In this document: in pieces, positions 14,985 to 23,502 of the stretch
How the letters are laid out: each line of letters starts with the position of its first letter
Position numbering within the stretch: position 1 is the first letter of the stretch
Assembly: GCA_022820645.1 (NCBI GenBank)
Contig: JAJEFD010000017.1
Location: forward strand, 124,001-188,000
Direction: 5' to 3'
Origin: Dehalococcoidia bacterium
Lineage (GTDB): Bacteria; Chloroflexota; Dehalococcoidia; Lucifugimonadales; Australimonadaceae
DNA: 64,000 bases
Notes under the pieces: model-generated
Told to the model about the DNA's origin: nothing
The model's input: only the letters and a program-made list of their open reading frames with translations
The model's database searches: none
Translations under genes and position numbers: made by a program

Positions 14985-16340
14985 GTGCTACGCTCCGCCG
15001 CATATCGTGAACGCCGAGGCAGGATCCTGGCGGCATCCCTGACCACGGCGGCTGCGGCCTACGTGGTCTGGAAGATAACCGAGTCCCCCGATCAGGCCGT
15101 ACAGTTCGCGTTCAACGGCCTGTCCGTCGGCGCCGTGTACGCGCTGCTCGCGCTGGGCTTCACCCTCGTCTACAGCACCGTCTGGTTCTTCGACCTGTAC
15201 TACGGAGCAGCCGCCGCGATGGGGGCGTACGGCGTCTTCTACCTGCGGACATCCGAGACAGTAGGCGGAAGCCACGTCAACAATCCATACGTGAGCGCCC
15301 TGTTCGCCCTCGTCGTAGCCGGAGTGGTCGCCTGGGCGCTTTATGAAGCCTTCTTCATCCGGATGCAGGGCCGCTTCACCCGCAAGTCGCTGTATATCGC
15401 CGGTGGGACGCTCACAGGCGCCACGGGCATCTACACAGGGTTCATCCTGGCCAGTCCCGACTATCTTCATCTGCTGCTGGCCCCTGCCGTTGGAGCCACG
15501 GCAGCCGTGGTGGCCGGTTGGGTCGTGAGCCGGGTCATACAGCGCCTCTTCTCGAAGGCCGGCCGTACGACGCTCCTCGCGGCCTCCGTCATCGTGGGAT
15601 CTCTGCTCGGAGCGTGTTGCGGCCTGCTTCTCGCAGGTGCTCCCGGATCGAGGCTCTATCTGAGTTGGGCAGTGTCCTGCCTCGTCGCGGGAGCCGTGGG
15701 CGTAGCACTGTATCGCGGGCTGTACGTGTACATGCGCAAGCGGGCCCGGTCTCCCCTCATCATGCTCGTCGCCTCGCTCGGGGTGTTACTCGCCATCACG
15801 GCAGCCACCGCCATCGTATTCGAGAGCGCTCCCCGCCCGCTGCCTCGAGCGTTCGGGAGCGAGCCGTGGACGATCTGGGGCAGCAACATCAAGGGGTTCA
15901 ACATCTTCACCATCGGCGTAGCCATCGCCGGGTTCCTCGGTTTGCTGTTCCTCCTCAAGAGGACCTCGCTGGGCAGAACGATACGGGCCATCGGCGACGA
16001 TGAAGAAGTCGCGAAGGTGGTCGGCATCAACACCACCGTCGTCATCGCGATAGTGTTCTTCATCGGAGCGGTCTTCGCGGCTGCGGCCGGTCTGTTGAGC
16101 GGTCACGACACGGCCATCCAGCCACGGATGGGCCTGCTGCTCATGCTGAAAGGCTGGATAGCCTCCGTGGTAGGCGGGATGGGGAACCTGTACGGGGCGG
16201 TGGTCGGCGGTTTCGCGCTCGGCATGGTTGAACAGTTCGGTATCTGGGACCTCGCAGGAGAGTGGAAGGACGTCATCTCCTTCGTCATCCTCATCCTCTT
16301 CCTCTCTTTCTGGCCCCGGGGACTGCTGCCGAGGGGATAG
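14985..16340 (+). CDS. Liv-type ABC permease LivH-like, with large internal insertion
   Basis: 451 residues, about 150 more than usual LivH. The start is GTG. The expected N-terminal part (NGLSVGAVYALLALGFTLVYST) and C-terminal part (LGRTIRAIGDDEEVAKVVGI, the EAA-like loop that contacts the ATPases, then VVGGMGNLYGAVVGG) are normal. Between residues about 130 and 245 lies extra sequence with several added hydrophobic segments. The stretch after residue 225 (YLSWAVSCLVAGAVGVALYRGLY) echoes that after residue 102 (YVSALFALVVAGVVAWALYEAFF), so the insertion may have arisen by internal duplication. Spacing to the next permease is 4 bases. Confidence 0.88.
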   Translation: MLRSAAYRERRGRILAASLTTAAAAYVVWKITESPDQAVQFAFNGLSVGAVYALLALGFTLVYSTVWFFDLYYGAAAAMGAYGVFYLRTSETVGGSHVNNPYVSALFALVVAGVVAWALYEAFFIRMQGRFTRKSLYIAGGTLTGATGIYTGFILASPDYLHLLLAPAVGATAAVVAGWVVSRVIQRLFSKAGRTTLLAASVIVGSLLGACCGLLLAGAPGSRLYLSWAVSCLVAGAVGVALYRGLYVYMRKRARSPLIMLVASLGVLLAITAATAIVFESAPRPLPRAFGSEPWTIWGSNIKGFNIFTIGVAIAGFLGLLFLLKRTSLGRTIRAIGDDEEVAKVVGINTTVVIAIVFFIGAVFAAAAGLLSGHDTAIQPRMGLLLMLKGWIASVVGGMGNLYGAVVGGFALGMVEQFGIWDLAGEWKDVISFVILILFLSFWPRGLLPRG

Positions 16341-16344
16341 GGCT

Positions 16345-17400
16345 ATGTCCACGGACTCCGGCGGGGTTGGCAGCCTCATGAGAGCGGCGCGCGAGCCGGG
16401 TGTGTTCATGCGGCTTGCGAGGGGCAATCTGGAACTGTGGGCAAACCTCGTCGTCATCACCTGGGCTGTCGCGTTCGCGATATGGCAGGGGTCCGGGTTC
16501 GCCATCACGCTGGGGACCGTCTTCGCCATCTGGGCGATCCTCGCGGTCAGCCTCAACCTCGTGGTGGGGTTCACCGGGCTGCTGTCGGTCGGTCACATCG
16601 GCTTCTTTGGCATCGGCGCCTACACCGTGGCCATCCTCACCTCGAACGCACAGTACGAGCAACTGCGCACCGAGGCCATCCCCACGTTCGGATGGCCGTT
16701 CTTCGCCGCGTTGCCTGTCGGCATCGTCCTCGCGGGGCTGACTGCCATAGCGGTAGGCGTCGTGTTCAACAGGTTCAGGGACGACATCTTCGTGCTGGTC
16801 TCTTTCGGTTTCGCGGTCATCTGCTTCAACGTTTTCCTGAACTCACGGGCACTGACGAGAGGAGCGTTCGGCATCCACGAGATCGCCAAGCCCGAGATAG
16901 GCAGCGTGGCCTTCGGCAGCGAGGTGGCGTTCCTCATCCTCGCCCTCGTGTTCCTCGCGGTCGTCGTCCTTATCTCATGGTTCATCGTGAGTTCCTCATT
17001 CGGGCGGGTGCTTACCGCGATACGAGAGGACGAGCGGGCGACCGAGGTCTTCGGTTATCAGGTAACGCACTTCAAGCTGACCGTCTGGGTGATCTCGGCC
17101 ATGATGGCCGCCGCCGCGGGCGGGCTGTTCGCCAGTTGGACGACGTTCATCGACCCCAACTCGTTCATCCTGCTGGAGTCGATCCTGCTCGTGTCCATCG
17201 TGATCCTGGGCGGGCTGGCGACGATATGGGGCTCGATCCTCGGAGCGATGGCGTTCGTGCTGCTCGAAGAAGGTATGCGGTTCCTGCCGTTCCTGCCTGA
17301 CGAGTACGTCGGTCAGGCGCGCCAGGTCATCCTGGGAGTTCTGCTGGTCCTGCTGATGCTGTTCAGACCCCAGGGGCTCCTCGGGAGGTACAGGCTGTGA
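16345..17400 (+). CDS. Liv-type ABC permease LivM-like
   Basis: 351 residues from ATG at 16345, preceded by GAGGGGATAGGGCT. Hydrophobic segments alternate through the whole length. Family markers are AVSLNLVVGFTGLLSVGHIGFFGIGAYT near residues 65-92, the ATPase-contact loop FGRVLTAIREDERATEVFGY, and GGLATIWGSILGA near the C terminus. It forms the membrane channel together with the LivH-like protein. The stop codon overlaps the GTG start of the first ATPase gene by 4 bases. Confidence 0.92.
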   Translation: MSTDSGGVGSLMRAAREPGVFMRLARGNLELWANLVVITWAVAFAIWQGSGFAITLGTVFAIWAILAVSLNLVVGFTGLLSVGHIGFFGIGAYTVAILTSNAQYEQLRTEAIPTFGWPFFAALPVGIVLAGLTAIAVGVVFNRFRDDIFVLVSFGFAVICFNVFLNSRALTRGAFGIHEIAKPEIGSVAFGSEVAFLILALVFLAVVVLISWFIVSSSFGRVLTAIREDERATEVFGYQVTHFKLTVWVISAMMAAAAGGLFASWTTFIDPNSFILLESILLVSIVILGGLATIWGSILGAMAFVLLEEGMRFLPFLPDEYVGQARQVILGVLLVLLMLFRPQGLLGRYRL

Positions 17401-18158
17401 GCACCCGCACGGAGAGAGACGGTGGGCGCTTCGCCCTGGAGACGATCGAGGTTGCGAAACACTTCGGCGGCGTGCACGCGGTTGACGGGCTCTCCATAGC
17501 GATACCCCGCGGGAAGATCACCTGCGTCGTCGGACCCAACGGCTCCGGCAAGTCCACGCTCATCAACCTCCTGAGCGGGATGCTGCCGCTGGATGGAGGG
17601 GTGGTTGTCGTCGACGGGGTGCGTCTCAGGGTGATCAAGCCTCACGAGACGCCCGGCCTCGGCATCACCCGCACGTTCCAGGACGTTCGCCTGTTCGACC
17701 AGATCAGCGTCTGGGACAACATCATGGTGGTGCTGACGGAGCGGCGCCTCCTGCCGGCCCTCCTCGAACGAGGGAAGTCCGGCCAGCGGGAGCGGACGGA
17801 GGAGATACTGCGGAGCGTGGGCATGTGGGAGAAGCGGCGCTCCCTGGCGATGGACCTTTCCTACGGCCAGCGGAAGCTGCTGGAGATAGGCCGGGCGATG
17901 GCCCTGAACGTCAACACCTATCTGTTCGACGAGCCGTTCGCCGGGCTCTTCCCGCAGATGCTCGAGCGCGTGAAAGGGATCGTGCGGCAGTTGCGGAACG
18001 AAGGGCGCACTATCCTGTTCATCTCGCACAACATGGATATCGTGCGGGAGTTGTCCGACCACCTGATCGTGATGGACAGCGGGAAGCTCCTCACCGAGGG
18101 AGACGCGGAGGAGGTCCTGGCTCAGCCTGAAGTGATCGAAGCGTACTTGGGGGTCTAG
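17397..18158 (+). CDS. Liv-type ABC transporter ATPase (LivG-like)
   Basis: 253 residues, GTG start overlapping the LivM stop (GTGA). Walker A is GPNGSGKST, the Q-loop segment ITRTFQDVRLF is that of LivG, the ABC signature is degenerate (LSYGQRKLLEIGRA), and Walker B is TYLFDEPFAGLFP followed by an H-loop ISHNM. The signature LSYGQ and the FAGL after Walker B are usual for this subfamily. It pairs with the LivF-like protein to energise import. Confidence 0.93.
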   Translation: MSTRTERDGGRFALETIEVAKHFGGVHAVDGLSIAIPRGKITCVVGPNGSGKSTLINLLSGMLPLDGGVVVVDGVRLRVIKPHETPGLGITRTFQDVRLFDQISVWDNIMVVLTERRLLPALLERGKSGQRERTEEILRSVGMWEKRRSLAMDLSYGQRKLLEIGRAMALNVNTYLFDEPFAGLFPQMLERVKGIVRQLRNEGRTILFISHNMDIVRELSDHLIVMDSGKLLTEGDAEEVLAQPEVIEAYLGV

Positions 18159-18164
18159 CGGGGC

Positions 18165-18920
18165 ATGGCAAGTCTGAACGATTCGTTCATCCTCGAGATG
18201 GTCAACGTCTCCGTGCGCTACGGAGCGGTCAGCGCCCTCGAGGATGCGTGCCTCGGCGTTCGCAAGGGCGAGGTGGTGGCGGTGATGGGCCCCAACGGTG
18301 CGGGGAAGTCCACCGTCCTGAAAGGGCTGATGGGCCTCGCGCCTGTGGTTGCGGGGCAGGTGTACTGGCGCGGGGAACGGCTGACGTCCGCCACGCACGA
18401 GATCGTGAAGCACGGCATCGCGTTCGTTCCGCAGGGCAGGCGGCTATTCACGCACCTCACCATCGAGGAGAACCTCGAGATGGGGTGCCCGTACCTCAGG
18501 GACCGGCCCGAGGTGCGCCGCCGCATGGACTCGGTCATGGAGCTCTTCCCCGTGCTGCACCAGAAGCGGCGCGATCTGGCGAGCCAGATGTCCGGCGGCC
18601 AGCAGCAGATGCTGGCGCTCGGTCGAGGCCTGATGGCCAACCCCGAACTGCTGCTGCTGGACGAGCCTACCCTGGGGCTGGCCCCCAACATCGTGAAAGA
18701 GGTATTCCAGACGGTGGCGCTCATCAGCGAGCGGTTGGGCACGACCATCATGGTCGTGGAGCACAACATCAAGGGCGTCCTGGACATCGTCGACCGCGCC
18801 TACATCCTGGACACGGGGCGTATCGTCTTCGAGGGAACGCCGGCATCGGTCCGCGAGACGAACATCCTGGCTGAAGTGTTCCTAGGCAAGGTGCAGCGAG
18901 CCGACCCCGACGAGCCGTAG
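18165..18920 (+). CDS. Liv-type ABC transporter ATPase (LivF-like)
   Basis: 251 residues. Walker A is GPNGAGKST, the Q-loop segment FVPQGRRLF is diagnostic of LivF, the signature is MSGGQQQMLALGRGLM, Walker B is LLLLDEPTLGLAPN and the H-loop VEHNI. It lies 6 bases after the LivG-like gene and is the last gene of the operon. Only 6 bases separate its stop from the stop of the converging eight-gene catabolic operon; no terminator is visible between them. Confidence 0.94.
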   Translation: MASLNDSFILEMVNVSVRYGAVSALEDACLGVRKGEVVAVMGPNGAGKSTVLKGLMGLAPVVAGQVYWRGERLTSATHEIVKHGIAFVPQGRRLFTHLTIEENLEMGCPYLRDRPEVRRRMDSVMELFPVLHQKRRDLASQMSGGQQQMLALGRGLMANPELLLLDEPTLGLAPNIVKEVFQTVALISERLGTTIMVVEHNIKGVLDIVDRAYILDTGRIVFEGTPASVRETNILAEVFLGKVQRADPDEP

Positions 18921-18926
18921 ACCCCT

Positions 18927-20288
18927 CTACAGGGCCATCGCGTCGATGACTCCCGGAGCTGAGGGCTCTTCTTCGAACCTCCACAACCGCCATAGCAGGG
19001 AATCGACCTGCTCCTGTCCCATCACGCCTCCCGCGAGCCCTCGGAACTTGGCCTCGACCTCCTCGTCCGACAGCGGGGTCGCGGCGTTCCCTTTCGAGTT
19101 CTCGATCTCGACCACGTACGTCTCGCTGCCCGCGACAGCCTCGATGCGGGCCGCCTGCGCCTGGGGAAAGCGCGCGGTCATCTCCGGGTCTTCGGCCACT
19201 TCGACGCGCGCTACCAGCTCGTGCACGGCAGGGTCGGCGATGCGCTCGTCCGTGAACTGCCGCACGGTGACTTCGCCGTCGAGCAGCGCCGCCGCGACGA
19301 CGTACGGCATCGAGTGATCGGCGGTCTCACGGTCGTGCACGCGCCACTTCTCGGGGTCCGCGGAACTGGTGACCGCCTGTCGGTAGCTGGATACCACGAT
19401 CTTGTCCGGGAGCGTGCCTCCGAGCCGTTCACGCAGCCCGAGCGCCGCCCATATCGCGGCCTGAGCGTTGAACTGCGCGGGGAACGCCTTGATGCTGCTG
19501 AGACTCGTGTGGAACCGGTTCGACGCTCCGCCGAGCGCGGGCAGCGGCGTCCGCGCGCCGAGCATCCCCGCGAGCCCGCTGTCGGCGTAGAACGGCTCGT
19601 CCGGGCCTGTCATCCCCTTCTGCGCCAGCCTTGCCGCGAACACGGCGGCCTGCGCGGAGTTGGCGGCCGACCCCGCCTTCCACATCGACAGCTTCCCGTC
19701 GCGGGAGATGCGCAGCGCCAGGTTCGACGTGAGCGCGATAGAGATGGCGTGTGCGGTGCGTTCCGCGTCCAGCCCCAGCGCCTTCGAGGCTCCCGCCGCC
19801 GAGCCGATCGCGACGTGCAGCGAGTGGTCGATGAATTTCGTCGAGGGCTTCTGCACCTCGCCCAGCCCGCAGAACACCTCGTACGCCGCAATCATCGCAA
19901 CGAGCGCATCCCGCCCGCTCAGCCCGAGTGCGTCCGACAACGTCAGCGTCGCTGCGATCGTGTCGCTGGGGTGCCCCCCATCCATCGCGAAATACGTGTC
20001 GTTGAAGTCGAGGTAGCGCACCATCAGTTCGTTGGTGAATGCGGCGAGTTCCGGCGTCGTGCGCTCGCCGGTGAACCACACCCGCGCCGGAGTCGCAGCC
20101 CCCGCTTCCTGCGCGAGTGCTCGGCCAACCGCCACCGGCTCGCCATCCTGCCCCCCGATGGCGCACCCGATCGTGTCGACCAGGCGGACCTTCATCCCGT
20201 GCACGGCGTCCGCCGGGATGTCGTCGTAGGCCAACCCTGCAACGTAGGAGCTGAGATGCTCGGTCAGCGCGTCCACGATGTCACTCAA
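18927..20288 (-). CDS. MmgE/PrpD family protein
   Basis: 453 residues, normal for the 2-methylcitrate dehydratase/cis-aconitate decarboxylase superfamily. Features are ADAVHGMKVRLVDTIGCAIGG at the N terminus, DFNDTYFAMDGGHPSDTIAATL (active-site helix with D and H), and FPAQFNAQAAIWAAL near the middle. Start is TTG at 20288, overlapping the TGA of the CoA-transferase gene (TTGA). It is the last gene of the operon. In other pathways such enzymes dehydrate hydroxy-tricarboxylates or act as isomerase/hydrolase on poorly known substrates; here it may process a product made by the upstream enzymes (inference). Confidence 0.85.
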   Translation of the reverse strand: MSDIVDALTEHLSSYVAGLAYDDIPADAVHGMKVRLVDTIGCAIGGQDGEPVAVGRALAQEAGAATPARVWFTGERTTPELAAFTNELMVRYLDFNDTYFAMDGGHPSDTIAATLTLSDALGLSGRDALVAMIAAYEVFCGLGEVQKPSTKFIDHSLHVAIGSAAGASKALGLDAERTAHAISIALTSNLALRISRDGKLSMWKAGSAANSAQAAVFAARLAQKGMTGPDEPFYADSGLAGMLGARTPLPALGGASNRFHTSLSSIKAFPAQFNAQAAIWAALGLRERLGGTLPDKIVVSSYRQAVTSSADPEKWRVHDRETADHSMPYVVAAALLDGEVTVRQFTDERIADPAVHELVARVEVAEDPEMTARFPQAQAARIEAVAGSETYVVEIENSKGNAATPLSDEEVEAKFRGLAGGVMGQEQVDSLLWRLWRFEEEPSAPGVIDAMAL

Positions 20289-21502
20289 GAGCCCTGTTCG
20301 GCTTGGGCGCGCTCCCCGATGACGCCTTCCCGCCTGAGCGCCGCAACCTCGTCCGTGGTGAAGCCGAGGCGCGAGAGCACCTCTTCGTTGTGCTCGCCGA
20401 GGCCGGGTGGCGGCACGTCGTACGTGAGCGGCGTGCCGAGCAGGTTGAGCGGGTTCTTGGCCGTGACGGAGTCGCCCTCCGGGTGCGAGTGCTCGATGCG
20501 GATGCCCTGGTGCGCGAACTGCGGGTCGTCGACCAGTTCGTTGACCCGGTACGCCGGGGCGCCGGGCACGTCGTGCTGCTCGAAGAGCGTAAGCCACTCG
20601 TCGCGCGTGCGCTGCTTGAAGAGCGGTACGAGTTCCTCGTACAGCTCGTTGTAGTGCTCGGCGCGCGCGTTGCGGTCGATGAAACGCGGGTCGTCCCGCA
20701 GGTCCGGACGCCCCACGGCGTCGGTGAGCCCTTCCCAGAACTTCGGCGGCGACGACAGGTGGATGGCCAGCTGCTTCCCGTCAGCGGTATCGAATCCGTA
20801 CACCTGCGCGAGCCTCGGCCTCGTCCAGGCGTTGGACACCATGCCCTGCGCCTCGTAGAACGTCAGCGTCTCGCCGACGAACGCCGCGACGGACTCCATC
20901 TGCGAGGTCTCGACCTTCTGGCCGATGCCGGTGCGCTCGCGCGCCATCAGCGCCGACAGGACTCCGAATGCGCCGAAGAGGCCGGTGAGCGAGTCGGCGA
21001 GCGCCGGCCCTCTCGGGCGCGGGTCGTCCGAGTCGGTGAGTAGCGCAAGCAGTCCGCCCATCGCCTGCCCCACGGTGTCGTAGCTCGGCCTGTCGCGGTA
21101 CGGCCCGCTCTGGCCGAAGCCGGAGAGCGAGCAGTAGACGATGCGGGGGTTGCGGGCGGAGACGGTCTCGTAGTCCGCGCCGAGCCGCGCCATCACGCCG
21201 GGGCGGAAATTCTCGATGAGCGCGTCGGCCTGATCGGTGAGCCGGAGGAGCGCCTCCCTGCCGCGCTCCTGGCGGACGTCCAGCGTCAGGCTCTTCTTCC
21301 CACGGTTGAACGCGCAGAACGCCGGGCTGTACAGCCCTTTCCCCCACGCGCGGAACGGGTCGCCAGCCTTCACCTCCTCGACCTTGATGACCTCCGCGCC
21401 GAGGTCGGCCAGCAGCATCCCCGCGTACGGGCCCGCGATGAAGTTGCCCATCTCGACGATGGTGAAGCCTTCCAGCGGCCGCTGTCCGGTGGCGCTGGTC
21501 AT
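20285..21502 (-). CDS. CaiB/BaiF-type (family III) CoA-transferase
   Basis: 405 residues. N-terminal hallmark FIAGPYAGMLLADLGAEVIKVE, then FNRGKKSLTLDV, CSLSGFGQSGPYRDRPSYD and the catalytic Asp170 in ALADSLTGLFGAFG. All parts of the interlocked-dimer fold are present. The enzyme moves CoA between carboxylic acids, so it could activate an acid formed by the HyuA/HyuB-like complex encoded just upstream. The ATG at 21502 overlaps the preceding stop (ATGA). In the same frame the open region extends upstream, but there it is only a shadow of the hyuA-like gene. Confidence 0.92.
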   Translation of the reverse strand: MTSATGQRPLEGFTIVEMGNFIAGPYAGMLLADLGAEVIKVEEVKAGDPFRAWGKGLYSPAFCAFNRGKKSLTLDVRQERGREALLRLTDQADALIENFRPGVMARLGADYETVSARNPRIVYCSLSGFGQSGPYRDRPSYDTVGQAMGGLLALLTDSDDPRPRGPALADSLTGLFGAFGVLSALMARERTGIGQKVETSQMESVAAFVGETLTFYEAQGMVSNAWTRPRLAQVYGFDTADGKQLAIHLSSPPKFWEGLTDAVGRPDLRDDPRFIDRNARAEHYNELYEELVPLFKQRTRDEWLTLFEQHDVPGAPAYRVNELVDDPQFAHQGIRIEHSHPEGDSVTAKNPLNLLGTPLTYDVPPPGLGEHNEEVLSRLGFTTDEVAALRREGVIGERAQAEQGS

Positions 21503-23502
21503 GGCCGTGCGTCCGTCATCTCGAGGAACCCGTAGCCGTCGACGGCGAGCCGCCATCCGCCGGGGACGACGTACCCCGTGTCCGCCGCGTCGATGACCGC
21601 GGGCCCCTTCACGACCGCTCCGGGCACGAGGCTCGTGAGTTCGTATGTCGGTGTAGCGACCGGCCCCTGCTCCGCCGACCACGTCACCTCCCGCGAGCCG
21701 GATGCGGCGGGCTCGTGTACGGCGAAACCGTTCACGCGTTCCGGCGACCAGTGCGGCACGCCTGCCGACACGACCGTCCACGCTGCTTCGAGGGCTATGT
21801 CTGCGTCGAGACCGTTCGCCATGCGCCCTACCGCATCCGCCAGCCCGTCGCCCTTCGTCGCGGGGAGCAGGGTCGGACGGCCCTGAGTCCACAGCTCCAG
21901 CACGGTCTGGAAGTCCAGTTCGTCGTAGCGGAACCCCTCGCCGCGCATGTCTTTCACCGCCACGCCCTGCATACGCTCCGTTCCAGCCTTGATGGCGTCG
22001 GCGAGGCCGGGGCTTGCGGCAGGCGTGCCGTGCGTGTCGCGGTAGAGGTGCATCACGTCCGTCGTGCTCGACCCATAGGCGCTGAACACCGAACCGAACG
22101 GGAACGCGAGCACGCGCCGGATGCCTGCGCGCTCCGCGATGGAGGCCGCGTGCAGCGGCCCTGCGCCGCCGAAGGCAAGCAGGGTGACGCCTGCCGGATC
22201 GAGCCCGCGCTCCTGCATGCCGCGCTGTATGGCCTCCGCCATCTCCCTGTCGATGGCCTCTCTGACCATTGCCGCGGCAGCACCCGGAGTCGCGCCGGAC
22301 GGGGCGGCAACCTGTTCCCTTACGGCATCCTGCGCCGCCGCGAGGTCGAGCGGCATCCGCCCTGCGAGGAGATGGCCGGGGTCGATGTAGCCGAGGATGA
22401 GGTCGGCGTCGGTAACGGTCGCTTCGGCGCCGCCCTGGCCGTAGCAGGCGGGGCCGGGGTATGCCCCCGCGGAGTCCGGCCCCACGGAGAGAGCGCCGCT
22501 TCCGTCCACGCGGGCGATGCTGCCGCCCCCCGCGCCGATGGACTCGACGCTCAGCATCGGAATGGCGAGCGGCACGCTCTCGACGGTCGGGCGCGGGTTC
22601 CACGGCGGCTGCTCGGCGGACGCGAACGCCACGTCCAGGCTGGTGCCGCCCATGTCCGCGGCAACCACGTGCTCCGCGCCGGTGAGCTGCGCGATGCGCC
22701 ATGCGCCGAGCACCGCCGCAGCGGGCCCGGACTGCAACGTCTCCGCCGCGACGGTCTTCGCGACGCGCGCACAGCCTCCGCTCGCGTGGGTAACGAGCAG
22801 CGGCCAGCGGTAGCCAGCGTCGCGCAGCCGGTCCTCCAGGTCGTACAGGCTGCGGGTCATCTCACGGTGGAGCATCTCGTTGACGATGAGCGAGTTCGCC
22901 CGCGCGTGGTCGTCGGAAACGGGCGAGACCTCCGTGCTCAGCTGCAGCGGGACGGAGCGCAGGTAGTGCACCGGGTACCGTTCGTGGATGATCTCCCGCA
23001 CGCGGACCTCGTGAGCGTCGTTCCGCCACGCGTTGCGCAGGCAGACGCCGATGATCCGTGCACCCCGGTGCACCAGCTCCCTGACTGCGGCAAGCACTTC
23101 CTCGGCATCCACCGGCGCGGTCTCGGCGCCGGTCTCGTCTATCGCTCCGCCGATGCCCGTGATCATCTCCGGCCTGATAAAGCCCTGCCCTATGACGCCT
23201 GCGGGCCCGCTGCCGTAGAGGTCCTCCTCGGCGCCCGCGCTCACGAGCAGCCCTGCCTTCGCGCCGCGCCCCTGAACGATGATGTTCGTGCCGATCGTCG
23301 TCGCCAGCCGGAACACGGACGCCTCGCGCAGCAGTCCCGCGGTATCGGTGCCGAACGCTGCCGCGCCCGCCGCGACGCACTCCAGCACGCACGCGGGGAC
23401 GTCGTACGCGGTCGTGGGCACCTTCGCGGTGCGGTAGGTCTGGCCGTCCGAGAAGAATCCGTCGGTGAACGTCCCACCGACGTCCAGGTCGATGGTGTAC
23501 AT
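21499..23502 (-). CDS. HyuA-type ATP-dependent carboxylase/hydrolase subunit (first in 5' to 3' genome order)
   Basis: 667 residues. Two phosphate-binding motifs of the ASKHA fold are visible: DVGGTFTD at residues 7-14 and ADMGGTSLDVAF near the middle, plus GAGGGSIARVD and AFGGAGPLHA. These are the marks of hydantoinase/oxoprolinase A and of the acetone and acetophenone carboxylase ATP-binding subunits. Its ATG shares one base with the stop of the HyuB-like gene (TGATG). A second HyuA-like gene lies in the same operon, so this one and its partner may play alpha and alpha' roles in a single complex. Confidence 0.9.
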   Translation of the reverse strand: MYTIDLDVGGTFTDGFFSDGQTYRTAKVPTTAYDVPACVLECVAAGAAAFGTDTAGLLREASVFRLATTIGTNIIVQGRGAKAGLLVSAGAEEDLYGSGPAGVIGQGFIRPEMITGIGGAIDETGAETAPVDAEEVLAAVRELVHRGARIIGVCLRNAWRNDAHEVRVREIIHERYPVHYLRSVPLQLSTEVSPVSDDHARANSLIVNEMLHREMTRSLYDLEDRLRDAGYRWPLLVTHASGGCARVAKTVAAETLQSGPAAAVLGAWRIAQLTGAEHVVAADMGGTSLDVAFASAEQPPWNPRPTVESVPLAIPMLSVESIGAGGGSIARVDGSGALSVGPDSAGAYPGPACYGQGGAEATVTDADLILGYIDPGHLLAGRMPLDLAAAQDAVREQVAAPSGATPGAAAAMVREAIDREMAEAIQRGMQERGLDPAGVTLLAFGGAGPLHAASIAERAGIRRVLAFPFGSVFSAYGSSTTDVMHLYRDTHGTPAASPGLADAIKAGTERMQGVAVKDMRGEGFRYDELDFQTVLELWTQGRPTLLPATKGDGLADAVGRMANGLDADIALEAAWTVVSAGVPHWSPERVNGFAVHEPAASGSREVTWSAEQGPVATPTYELTSLVPGAVVKGPAVIDAADTGYVVPGGWRLAVDGYGFLEMTDARP

